Source: HGM04593 sp045588485 (GTDB taxonomy: Bacteria > Bacteroidota > Bacteroidia > Bacteroidales > Bacteroidaceae). From it: DNA of 10,138 bases. This document shows positions 1 through 6,713 of this stretch, piece after piece. The stretch spans positions 1-10,138 of the forward strand of contig JAZNEI010000009.1 in the NCBI GenBank assembly GCA_045588485.1, in the 5' to 3' direction. A model generated the notes under the pieces. That model saw nothing but the letters and a program-made list of their open reading frames with translations, did not search any database and was not told where the DNA came from. Each line of letters opens with the position of its first letter. The first letter of the stretch is position 1. Made by a program: the position numbers and the translations under genes.

Positions 1-540
1 CAAAATTTTATCCAATGGATGCTGAATGCAAGTAAGCGATTTTGTGGGATAGTAGTCCTTGTCGTGAATATGCAGATAGTTATTTCTTACCGCCCACAAG
101 GTCTGCTCCGACAGAAGATAATCATCCACAAAAGGTTTTGTTGTCTCCGATGCAAATTTCATCATCATACCTGCTGGGGTATCGGCATTCATATTGGCAT
201 TCTCTCGGGTTACATCGTTTGACTTTGCCTCCACAATTTCGAGGAACATCTCGCGAGTCTTTGCCTTACGGGCAATGCTTCGCTTGTCACGATAAGCAAT
301 ATAGCTCTTGGCAACCTCCTTGCGTGGCGAGGCCATCAACTCCAACTCGACCATATCTTGAATCTCCTCTACTGAAGATTGCTCCTTACCTCGAAACTCT
401 ATGCGGTCAACAATTTTATAGACGAGAACTTCGTCCTCGCCAGCCTCGGTCGTAAGCATCGCCTTGCGTATAGCTGCAGCGATTTTCTCGCGGTTAAAAC
501 CGACGATGCGACCATCTCTCTTTACTACTGTCTGTATCAT
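1..540 (-). CDS. nrdD: Anaerobic (class III) ribonucleoside-triphosphate reductase, N-terminal part, cut by window edge
   Basis: The frame is open from an ATG at 540-538 to the window edge, giving 180 codons and no stop. The protein opens with an ATP-cone domain (about residues 3-92), seen in VVKRDGRIVGFNREKI and the later VEEIQDMVELELM. The start of the glycyl-radical reductase domain follows, with NANMNADTPAGMMMKFASE (about 116-133) and HIHDKDYYPTKSLTCIQHPL (about 158-177). Known family: class III enzymes reduce NTPs to dNTPs in the anaerobic cytosol, using a C-terminal glycyl radical installed by NrdG. Cys171 probably matches the conserved active-site cysteine of the HIHD region (inference). 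The glycyl-radical end and any nrdG lie outside the window. A cobalamin riboswitch precedes the gene on the same strand, about 116 nt upstream of the start, so B12 probably represses it. Confidence 0.93.
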   Translation of the reverse strand, partial: MIQTVVKRDGRIVGFNREKIAAAIRKAMLTTEAGEDEVLVYKIVDRIEFRGKEQSSVEEIQDMVELELMASPRKEVAKSYIAYRDKRSIARKAKTREMFLEIVEAKSNDVTRENANMNADTPAGMMMKFASETTKPFVDDYLLSEQTLWAVRNNYLHIHDKDYYPTKSLTCIQHPLDKIL

Positions 541-656
541 AATGCATTAATTTATAAATTACACACCTATGATACTTGCGGGGAATGTTGCAGATGAAAT
601 CTATCCTTTTGCAGACTTAATCTTTGACGCTCTATCTCCCGAAAGCATCTAAAAAC

Positions 657-833
657 AGATAAAGGCAGGTCTTCTGACTTGTTTCCTCTGTGCGGCCTTC
701 CCACCCTGCGGGCAGTGACCATTGAGAATGCACGGAGCGTAATGAAACTCACAGCTACGGGTATAGTCTCGGATTTACACCGATGTTCCCTTTTCATTCT
801 TGGCGACTGATGCCACCTCAAACACCTTAATCT
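657..833 (-). promoter_or_regulatory. Cobalamin (B12) riboswitch upstream of nrdD
   Basis: Read on the minus strand, the region carries the conserved cobalamin-riboswitch blocks in order: AAAAGGGAAC, GGTGTAAATCCGAGAC, CCCGTAGCTGTGAG, GGTCACTGCCCGCAGGG, TGGGAAGG and the 3' B12 box AAGTCAGAAGACCTGCC (680-664). The closing helix P1 can form between 833-823 (AGATTAAGGTG) and 667-657 (TGCCTTTATCT), with two G-U pairs and one mismatch in 11. A P2 hairpin fits GGTGGC (817-812) with GTCGCC (807-802). These RNAs bind adenosylcobalamin or related forms and usually switch expression off. The next gene downstream on this strand is nrdD, which needs no B12. I see no terminator with a U-run between the aptamer and the start codon, so control may act on translation. 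Confidence 0.93.
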
Positions 834-837
834 GACG

Positions 838-845
838 CAAAGGTA
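838..845 (-). promoter_or_regulatory. Putative promoter -7 element for the riboswitch-nrdD transcript
   Basis: TACCTTTG on the minus strand is a full match to the Bacteroidetes -7 consensus TAnnTTTG. Transcription would start near 833, right at the first base of riboswitch helix P1, which supports the assignment. No clear -33 TTTG lies at the usual spacing; that position is taken by the inverted repeat at 858-886. Confidence 0.6.
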
Positions 846-857
846 ATAAAAAGTCAC

Positions 858-886
858 AATTATTAGCACTCTACGGGCTAATAATT
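858..886. repeat. 10-bp perfect inverted repeat in the nrdD promoter
   Basis: AATTATTAGC (858-867) and GCTAATAATT (877-886) are exact reverse complements around a 9-bp spacer. The repeat sits just upstream of the -7 element and covers the expected -33 position. It could be the operator of a dimeric regulator acting on top of the B12 switch. It does not resemble the NrdR box or an FNR-type TTGAT-N4-ATCAA site. With no U-run directly after it, a terminator is less likely. Confidence 0.5.
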
Positions 887-903
887 ACGACTTGGTGAGC
901 ATT

Positions 904-1101
904 TTATAGTTTCATTCCTCGATTTTGTATTCTGCTTGTCGGCAATCCCAACGCTTCCACGATGTCTCTCGATTCTTTACTCTTGCCTTTTGCTCGGTTG
1001 CCTTTCACATCCCATAGGTCTTTTGCTCCGAGAACCGTAATTTTAGCAAAAAAATATCGGATGCATCTTTCGATACACCCGATATAAATGTCAATTGCTA
1101 T
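904..1101 (-). other. Gene-poor gap with a start-less open frame of 65 codons
   Basis: Between the FKBP terminator and the nrdD promoter no gene is recognised. One minus-strand frame stays open from a TAA at 1104-1102 to a TAA at 906-904 and has a protein-like second half (for example GAKDLWDVKGNRAKGKSKES followed by RDIVEALGLPTSRIQNRG). It has no ATG except three codons before the stop, and its first part is the terminator hairpin at 1048-1085. It could be the tail of a decayed gene or chance; I cannot name a family. Confidence 0.2.
1048..1085 (-). terminator. Rho-independent terminator of the FKBP gene
   Basis: On the minus strand a 14-bp stem joins ATATCGGGTGTATC (1085-1072) to GATGCATCCGATAT (1067-1054) with only two G-U pairs, closed by a GAAA tetraloop and followed by a run of seven T (1053-1047). 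It begins 20 bases after the FKBP stop codon. Confidence 0.9.
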
Positions 1102-1105
1102 TTAC

Positions 1106-2173
1106 TTACTTTGCAATAGGCTTAACGTCAATAAGCTCGACCTCGAATTTAAGAGCATCATTGGGACCTATAAGATTAGAAGCACCATTCTCACCGTATG
1201 CAAGCTCAGAGGGAATCCACAAGATAATCTTACCACCTTTACCTACAAGCTGCATACCCTCGGTCCAACCCTTGATTACACGGTTAAGGGGGAACTCAAT
1301 GGGAGTATCGTTCATATATGTATCGGGCTGATAACGCTTGAGCATCTCCTGACGCTCGGCAGGCATGTCTGCGAAACGAGAAGCATCAAATACCTGGTCG
1401 TTACGGGTGGTACCTTTGTAGTGTACCTTTACAGTATCCTCGGGTGATGTAGCCTTAGCCGACATATCTCCCTCTGCCTCAATCTTGTAAAGAAGACCAC
1501 TCTCGGTTTTCTTCACACCCGACTGCTTCTCTATCTGCGCCAACCACTCCTCAGACTCTTTCTTGTTCTTCTGAGGAATAACAACCATAAAGTAGTTATT
1601 CATAAATGCTTCAGCCTTCTCAGAAGTAACTTTTACATTAGCTGTCGGTGCATCGTCATAACCCATAAGCAACCAATATGTTTGCAGGGGGAGGTTACTA
1701 TTTGCCAGATTCTTACCTGTATCAAAACCTATAGCACTTGAAATAAGAGCCTGCTCCTCGTCTGAAGCAAACATTGTCTCGGGATTAAAGTCGAGAGCCT
1801 TGGGTGCTACAGTTGAGTCATTCTTAGCAAGCTCCTGATCGCGAAGGTCCTTTACTCTCTGGCCAAACTTCATAAAGAAGCCACTCAACTGGTTGGGAGC
1901 ACTCTCGGCTGTTATCTCGGTATCACCACTTTTTATTGATTGCTCACCAAGAGCAGCAGCCTCAAGAGCCTTCTTGAAAAGCTCGACATTCAACTTCAAT
2001 GGACCAAGGTCGCGGCTCAAACCATTATAAAGATTCATACCAATAACGTATGAGAGGGTATCAAGCTGAGACTTATTGCCCTTTACGACACCATCTACAC
2101 TCTTGCCGCTACCGCAAGAGATTACAAATGCAGCAAACAAAGAGAATGCTGCTGTAAGAAAGATTTTTTTCAT
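1106..2173 (-). CDS. FKBP-type peptidyl-prolyl cis-trans isomerase, lipoprotein
   Basis: A 355-residue protein. The N-terminus is a lipoprotein signal with lipobox VISC and the acylated residue at Cys20; no run of acidic residues follows the cysteine, so a periplasm-facing location is more likely than surface export (inference). An FKBP N-terminal helical region holds two similar motifs, LSYVIGMNLYNGL (about 40-52) and SSAIGFDTGKNLANSNLPLQ (about 145-164), suggesting an internal duplication. The isomerase domain covers about 243-352, with VKVHYKG, QVFDAS, IEFPLNRVIKGWTEGMQLV, AYGENGASNLIGPNDALKFE and VELIDV. Binding-pocket residues Tyr252, Phe262, Asp263, Phe294, Val299, Ile300, Trp303, Tyr326 and Phe343 are all present, so it should be active on proline peptide bonds of exported proteins. 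The loop between DAS and PIEFP (about 266-290) is some 20 residues longer than usual. The gene appears monocistronic, with its own promoter and terminator. Confidence 0.92.
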   Translation of the reverse strand: MKKIFLTAAFSLFAAFVISCGSGKSVDGVVKGNKSQLDTLSYVIGMNLYNGLSRDLGPLKLNVELFKKALEAAALGEQSIKSGDTEITAESAPNQLSGFFMKFGQRVKDLRDQELAKNDSTVAPKALDFNPETMFASDEEQALISSAIGFDTGKNLANSNLPLQTYWLLMGYDDAPTANVKVTSEKAEAFMNNYFMVVIPQKNKKESEEWLAQIEKQSGVKKTESGLLYKIEAEGDMSAKATSPEDTVKVHYKGTTRNDQVFDASRFADMPAERQEMLKRYQPDTYMNDTPIEFPLNRVIKGWTEGMQLVGKGGKIILWIPSELAYGENGASNLIGPNDALKFEVELIDVKPIAK

Positions 2174-2215
2174 AAATTTTATATTTAAAATTACTATTTC
2201 ATTGCAAAACGGCCA

Positions 2216-2248
2216 TAAAGGTACTCAATTTATACGAATTAAACACAA
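2216..2248 (-). promoter_or_regulatory. Putative promoter of the FKBP gene
   Basis: On the minus strand TACCTTTA (2223-2216) differs from the -7 consensus TAnnTTTG only in its last base. A TTG (2248-2246) lies 22 bases upstream, slightly wider than usual. The leader would be about 40 nt. Confidence 0.35.
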
Positions 2249-2313
2249 TATTGAATCAAAATCGTTTGTATTTTAAAAAACTTAACAATTTATTTTAATT
2301 AGACACAAAAAAC

Positions 2314-2345
2314 AAAAAGGCTGCGTTTCTTTTCGCAGCCTTTTT
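2314..2345 (-). terminator. Terminator of the fatty acid-CoA ligase gene (symmetrical)
   Basis: GGCTGCG (2319-2325) pairs with CGCAGCC (2334-2340) around an 8-base loop, with A5 before and T5 after on the plus strand, so it is a terminator in both directions. It lies about 20 bases after the stop of the minus-strand ligase and separates it from the FKBP promoter. Confidence 0.9.
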
Positions 2346-2366
2346 GGTAACTTTACTATATTTTTA

Positions 2367-4274
2367 TCACTTTAGCGATGCAATATTCTTTTCATTAAGA
2401 ATAACCTTACCCTCGGGAGTATATAGATGGTCGATTCTGTCGCTGTAGAATTTTTCGACCTTTCCGCGTACAACTTTCATTGTACTGTTCATCATACCAT
2501 TCTGCTCGGTGAATGCCTCGGGAAGCACTGCAAATGTGCTGGGCAACCAACGTTCGGGGAACATACCCTCAAGGTCACCACCCTTCTTGAAACGCTCAAC
2601 ATCTGCCTTTATAAGCTCGACACCTGCCTTACAACCCTCATCGGTAGTAAGGTCGAGATTCTTGGCCGCAAGAGCACGCTTGATATTCTCCTTATTGGGA
2701 ACGATAAGTGCAGTTGTATAAGGCGACTGATTGTTATAAAGAATAACCTGGTCGATGGTGCTGCAATAGCTTACAAGCGCCTCCTCGATACCCTCGGGAC
2801 TGTACTTCTCGCCGTCGCTTGAGATAAGAAGACTCTTGAAACGTCCCATCACATAGAGCAGACCCTCTTTTGACATATAACCAAGGTCACCGGTGTAGAG
2901 ATAGCCATCGCGTACTGTCTCGGCTGTAGATGTGGGGTTCTTCCAATAACCTGCCATCACATTCTCGCCCTTAACTACAATCTCGCCCTGCTCGCCAAGA
3001 GGAAGTTCCTTACCCTCAGAGTCACAGATTTTCAGTTCGATGGGTTTAACAAGCTTACCGCTTGAACCGAAACGGTAGAGGTCGGGACCGTTAGAAGAGA
3101 TAACGGGAGTAGCCTCGCTAAGACCGTAGCCCTGGAACATAGGCATACCTACACCTATATAGAAATTTTGCAACTCCTTGTCGAGAAGCGCACCACCACC
3201 AATGAAGAAGCGAAGCTCTCCACCGAAATTATCACGAATCTTATTGAAGATAAGCTTATCAAACAAAGCTACAAGGGGTTTCAAGAAGATGCGCAGCCCC
3301 TTAGAGTCGAGGTTGCTCTCGCCAAAGTAAGTCTGACGAATCTTCATGCCCATATTAAAGAGTTTCTCGGTAGTAGCACCCTTTGCACGGATGGCACCTT
3401 CGATATTCTTCTTGAATGTCTTTGCAAGCGAAGGCACCGAAAGAATAAAGTGAGGACGCACCTCCTTAATGTTTCCGGGGATATTCTTAAGAGTCTCAAG
3501 ACCGGTGCGACCAACCTGAACTGTTGCAGCAGTAGCACCCTTTGACATCATTATATAGAAGCCAACAACGTGCGCGAAGCAGTGGTCGAGAGGCAGAATG
3601 ATAAGTGTACGCCAAGTCTGATCGATATTCACAAGTGTACAAGCCTGCTCGACGTTAGATGTGTAGTTGCGGTGTGTCAATACAACACCCTTTGGGTCGG
3701 CAGTTGTACCGCTTGTATATGTAATAGTGGCAATATCGTCATTCTGCAAAGAGCGACCTATCGCAAGAAACTCATCCATAGAGTGGTTGGCAAGGAACTC
3801 GTCGCCCATCTTAAGAACCTCTTCTATTGCAATCTCGCGCTCCTGAAGTTCACCGCAATCGCCGAATACTATAATCTTCTCTACCGCCTCGAGTTTATCC
3901 TTGATAGCACGAATCTTCTTCAGCTGGTAGTTTGAAACAAGGATAAACTTTACATCGCCGTGATGCAGACGGAAGTAAAGGTCGTTGCTCTCCTCCAATT
4001 TAATCGAAAGGGGAACATTCACTGCACCTGCATAAAACATTGCAAGCTCACCTATAATCCACATATTACAGCCCTCGCTAAGAAGTGCCATGTTATCACC
4101 TTTCTTAACACCAAGCGCCTGATAACCGGCACCCAAACGGTAAACCTGCTCCCTTACCTGTGTATAAGTAGTAGGCTTAAATCCCTCTTTTTTGTCTTTC
4201 TTCTCGAGCAGGAATGTATTGTTAGGATACAACTTTACCGACTCCTCGAAAAGATCTACAAGTGTTTTTTTCAT
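2367..4274 (-). CDS. Long-chain fatty acid-CoA ligase (AMP-forming acyl-CoA synthetase)
   Basis: A 635-residue member of the ANL adenylate-forming family, close in length and motif pattern to FadD15-like ligases. Visible motifs in order: the phosphate-binding A3 motif YTSGTTADPKGVVLTHRN (186-203), GGGALLDKEL (359-368), the adenine-binding QGYGLSEATP (381-390), the AMP-ribose motif YTGDLG (460-465), the hinge GRFKSLLISSDGEKYSPEGI (477-496) and the A10 segment NSTMKVVRGK (596-605), where Lys600 is the likely catalytic lysine. It activates a fatty acid with ATP to acyl-AMP and then to acyl-CoA, for lipid synthesis or uptake. No signal peptide or clear membrane segment is seen, so it is cytosolic or peripheral. 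The chain length used cannot be read from sequence. It is transcribed alone from the divergent region at 4275-4709 and ends at the 2314-2345 terminator. Confidence 0.92.
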   Translation of the reverse strand: MKKTLVDLFEESVKLYPNNTFLLEKKDKKEGFKPTTYTQVREQVYRLGAGYQALGVKKGDNMALLSEGCNMWIIGELAMFYAGAVNVPLSIKLEESNDLYFRLHHGDVKFILVSNYQLKKIRAIKDKLEAVEKIIVFGDCGELQEREIAIEEVLKMGDEFLANHSMDEFLAIGRSLQNDDIATITYTSGTTADPKGVVLTHRNYTSNVEQACTLVNIDQTWRTLIILPLDHCFAHVVGFYIMMSKGATAATVQVGRTGLETLKNIPGNIKEVRPHFILSVPSLAKTFKKNIEGAIRAKGATTEKLFNMGMKIRQTYFGESNLDSKGLRIFLKPLVALFDKLIFNKIRDNFGGELRFFIGGGALLDKELQNFYIGVGMPMFQGYGLSEATPVISSNGPDLYRFGSSGKLVKPIELKICDSEGKELPLGEQGEIVVKGENVMAGYWKNPTSTAETVRDGYLYTGDLGYMSKEGLLYVMGRFKSLLISSDGEKYSPEGIEEALVSYCSTIDQVILYNNQSPYTTALIVPNKENIKRALAAKNLDLTTDEGCKAGVELIKADVERFKKGGDLEGMFPERWLPSTFAVLPEAFTEQNGMMNSTMKVVRGKVEKFYSDRIDHLYTPEGKVILNEKNIASLK

Positions 4275-4381
4275 TTTTGATTATGTTTTTTGCTACTGCC
4301 CCGAAATACATCCTGCGGGCAGGCAGCTGTTAGACCAATACAGAAGCAGCCTTATATAAACCATCTTCTGCAAAAACGGTG

Positions 4382-4412
4382 CAAAGTTACCAAAAAACTT
4401 CTTATAGCGCAA
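4382..4412 (-). promoter_or_regulatory. Putative promoter of the fatty acid-CoA ligase gene
   Basis: On the minus strand TAACTTTG (4389-4382) matches the Bacteroidetes -7 consensus TAnnTTTG in full, and a TTG (4412-4410) lies 20 bases upstream as the -33 element. The transcript would carry a leader of about 100 nt that includes short GC-rich self-complementary segments around 4300-4330 (CTGCCC with GGGCAG). I recognise no riboswitch there. Confidence 0.6.
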
Positions 4413-4538
4413 CAGTTTTTACATTGTTCCGCATTCTTGGTGTTTTTCTACACTATAAAGAAGTGATTATGTACCATTTTATAATAATATCTTAGAAAAA
4501 ACGAATATAACATTCAGATATTCAGCAACGGCATACAA

Positions 4539-4575
4539 TGCAACTTTTCACCCTTTTTCAGTGTCAAAAGTTGCA
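4539..4575. repeat. 37-bp inverted repeat in the divergent control region
   Basis: TGCAACTTTT (4539-4548) and AAAAGTTGCA (4566-4575) are perfect 10-bp inverted arms around a 17-bp spacer. The element lies between the two opposed promoters, about 27 bp upstream of the -33 element of the epimerase operon. It could be an operator for a dimeric regulator or a relic of a small palindromic repeat; no U-run supports a terminator. Confidence 0.5.
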
Positions 4576-4601
4576 CATTTTAAAAATTTTGTGAAAAAGC
4601 A

Positions 4602-4630
4602 TTGAATATCCATTTTAATATGTATCTTTG
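4602..4630 (+). promoter_or_regulatory. Putative promoter of the methylmalonyl-CoA operon
   Basis: TATCTTTG (4623-4630) is a full match to the -7 consensus TAnnTTTG, with TTG (4602-4604) 18 bases upstream. The start would be near 4637, giving a leader of about 70 nt. A short palindrome, GCGCTAAAGCGC (4630-4641), overlaps the start site. No B12 box is present in this leader. Confidence 0.6.
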
Positions 4631-4709
4631 CGCTAAAGCGCGAAAATAAACTGCACTTATAGCGGAAAATAGCGAAAAAGTATTTAAACCTCATTTTAAA
4701 TTAAGTACT

Positions 4710-5114
4710 ATGAAAATTTCAAAAATCGAACATTTAGGTATTGCAGTACCCAGCATCGAGGAGGCACTCCCCTACTACGAGCAGGTACTTGGATTCGAGT
4801 GTTACAACATAGAGACTGTCGAGGAGCAGAAGGTGCGCACCGCCTTTCTTAAGGTCGGCGAGACAAAGATAGAGCTTCTTGAGCCAACATCACCCGACAG
4901 CACAATAGCAAAATTCCTTGAGACACGTGGGCAGGGCATCCACCATATTGCCTATAAGGTAGAAGATGGTGTGGCCAATGCTCTTGCCGAGTGCGACGAG
5001 AAAGGTGTACGCACAATAGACAAAGCTCCACGTGGCGGTGCCGAGGGTCTGCACATTGCGTTCCTTCATCCAAAAGCGACACAGGGAGTACTTACCGAAC
5101 TTTGCGAGGAGTAA
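4710..5114 (+). CDS. mce: Methylmalonyl-CoA epimerase
   Basis: A 134-residue vicinal-oxygen-chelate protein of the family's usual length, with its two beta-alpha-beta modules visible: IEHLGIAVPSIEEALPYYEQ at residues 6-25 and GIHHIAYKVED at 76-86. Likely metal ligands are His8, Glu55 in KIELLEP, His79 and Glu130 in LTELCEE (assigned by analogy with the glyoxalase fold). The enzyme interconverts (R)- and (S)-methylmalonyl-CoA, linking the B12-dependent mutase to the decarboxylase encoded 33 bases downstream. It acts in the cytosol in succinate-to-propionate fermentation or its reverse. It is the first gene of the operon, and the ATG at 4710 follows an AT-rich leader with no clear Shine-Dalgarno, as is common in the group. 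Confidence 0.95.
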   Translation: MKISKIEHLGIAVPSIEEALPYYEQVLGFECYNIETVEEQKVRTAFLKVGETKIELLEPTSPDSTIAKFLETRGQGIHHIAYKVEDGVANALAECDEKGVRTIDKAPRGGAEGLHIAFLHPKATQGVLTELCEE

Positions 5115-5147
5115 AAACACTAACAATCAACAAAACATAAGAATATT

Positions 5148-6701
5148 ATGAGCAAGCAATTTGAAAAAATCAAAGAGCTGGTAGCAATGAGAGCCAAAGC
5201 TCGTCTGGGCGGTGGCGAAAAGGCTATTGAAAAACAGCACGAGCGTGGCAAATACACAGCACGCGAGCGCATCGACATGTTGCTAGACAAAGGCAGTTTC
5301 GAGGAGTTCGACATGTTTGTAACCCACCGTTGCACCAATTTCGGACAAGAGAAAAAGCAGTTCCTTGGCGATGGTGTCGTAACAGGATGCGGTACAATAG
5401 AGGGACGCTTGGTATATATCTTTGCACAAGATTTTACCGTAACAGGCGGCTCACTCTCCGAGACTATGGCACAAAAGATATGCAAGGTAATGGACATGGC
5501 AATGAAAGTGGGTGCCCCCGTTATCGGTATCAATGACAGCGGTGGTGCACGCATTCAGGAGGGTATCAATGCTCTCGCCGGCTATGCCGAGATTTTCGAG
5601 CGTAATATCCTTGCTTCGGGTGTTGTTCCGCAGATTTCAGGAATATTCGGTCCCTGCGCAGGCGGCGCTGTATATTCACCCGCACTCACCGACTTTACAA
5701 TTATGACCGAGGGCACATCATATATGTTCCTCACAGGTCCCAAGGTAGTAAAGACCGTTCTCGGCGAGGTAGTGACACAGGAGGAGCTTGGCGGTGCCAG
5801 TGTACATGCAAGCAAGTCGGGTGTTACACATTTCACTGCACAGAGCGAGGAGGATGGTCTTATGCTCATACGCAAACTGTTCAGTTACATTCCTCAGAAC
5901 AACCGCGAGACCGTGCCCGATGTTCCCTGTACCGACCCCATAGACCGCAAGAGCGACCTTTTAAACAGCATCATCCCCGACAACCCCAATCAAGCATATA
6001 ACATGTATGATGTTATTGGCGAGATTGTCGACAATGGAGAGTTCCTTGAGGTTCACCGCGACTATGCACAGAATATAATCGTAGGTTTTGCACGTATGAA
6101 TGGAAAATCGGTAGGCGTGGTTGCCAACCAGCCTTGCCGCTATGCAGGAGTCCTCGACTGCAACGCCTCACGCAAGGGTGCACGTTTCGTTCGTTTCTGC
6201 GATGCATTCAACATACCACTTGTAACGCTTGTCGATGTTCCCGGATTCCTTCCCGGCACAGCACAGGAGTACAACGCAGTAATTCTGCACGGAGCCAAGC
6301 TACTCTATGCCTACGGCGAGGCAACAGTACCCAAAGTAACTGTTACCCTGCGTAAGTCGTACGGAGGTTCGCACATCGTCATGGCCTGCAAGCAGCTTCG
6401 TGCCGACCTCAACTACGCTTGGCCCAGCGCCGAGATTGCAGTAATGGGTGCAGCCGGTGCCGCCGAGGTACTATATGCCAAGGAAGCCAAAGAGGCAGCC
6501 GACCCCAAAGCATTCATCGCCGAAAAAGAGGCAGAATACAACAAGCTATTTGCCAATCCCTATCAGGCAGCAAAGTATGGTTACATCGACGATGTTATAG
6601 AGCCTCGTAACACTCGTTTCCGCGTGATACGTGCCCTTGCACAGCTCGAGAGCAAACGTCAAGGCCTGCCTCAGAAAAAACACGGAAATATTCCTCTTTA
6701 A
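5148..6701 (+). CDS. mmdA: Methylmalonyl-CoA decarboxylase alpha subunit / propionyl-CoA carboxylase carboxyltransferase
   Basis: A 517-residue acyl-CoA carboxyltransferase of normal family length, with two crotonase-like halves. The N-half has DSGGARIQEGINALAGYAEI (130-149) and GPCAGGAVYSPAL (168-180), which shape the CoA site and an oxyanion hole. The C-half has VDVPGFLPGTAQEY (362-375), HGAKLLYAYGEATVPK (381-396), SYGGSHIVMACKQLRAD (404-420) and AEIAVMGAAGAAEVLY (428-443). It moves the carboxyl group between methylmalonyl-CoA and biotin on the carrier protein encoded at 6869-7300. The epimerase upstream and the carrier downstream support the decarboxylase role in propionate formation. Sequence alone does not exclude propionyl-CoA carboxylase; no biotin carboxylase gene is here, which favours decarboxylase. 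The following 46-codon gene is in the same frame, 12 bases after the TAA. Confidence 0.93.
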   Translation: MSKQFEKIKELVAMRAKARLGGGEKAIEKQHERGKYTARERIDMLLDKGSFEEFDMFVTHRCTNFGQEKKQFLGDGVVTGCGTIEGRLVYIFAQDFTVTGGSLSETMAQKICKVMDMAMKVGAPVIGINDSGGARIQEGINALAGYAEIFERNILASGVVPQISGIFGPCAGGAVYSPALTDFTIMTEGTSYMFLTGPKVVKTVLGEVVTQEELGGASVHASKSGVTHFTAQSEEDGLMLIRKLFSYIPQNNRETVPDVPCTDPIDRKSDLLNSIIPDNPNQAYNMYDVIGEIVDNGEFLEVHRDYAQNIIVGFARMNGKSVGVVANQPCRYAGVLDCNASRKGARFVRFCDAFNIPLVTLVDVPGFLPGTAQEYNAVILHGAKLLYAYGEATVPKVTVTLRKSYGGSHIVMACKQLRADLNYAWPSAEIAVMGAAGAAEVLYAKEAKEAADPKAFIAEKEAEYNKLFANPYQAAKYGYIDDVIEPRNTRFRVIRALAQLESKRQGLPQKKHGNIPL

Positions 6702-6713
6702 ACAATAAAGCTT

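Noticed and set aside
42..455. 137-codon plus-strand open frame
   Set aside because: It lies opposite the nrdD coding sequence, whose protein matches the class III reductase family.
567..869. 100-codon minus-strand open frame
   Set aside because: It is a chance reading through the cobalamin riboswitch; the conserved RNA blocks explain the sequence.
3168..3935. Two plus-strand open frames of 121-125 codons inside the ligase gene
   Set aside because: They lie opposite well-conserved ANL family motifs and show no recognisable domain.
4275..4375. Possible riboswitch in the ligase leader
   Set aside because: Short GC-rich self-complementary segments exist, but no known riboswitch core was recognised.
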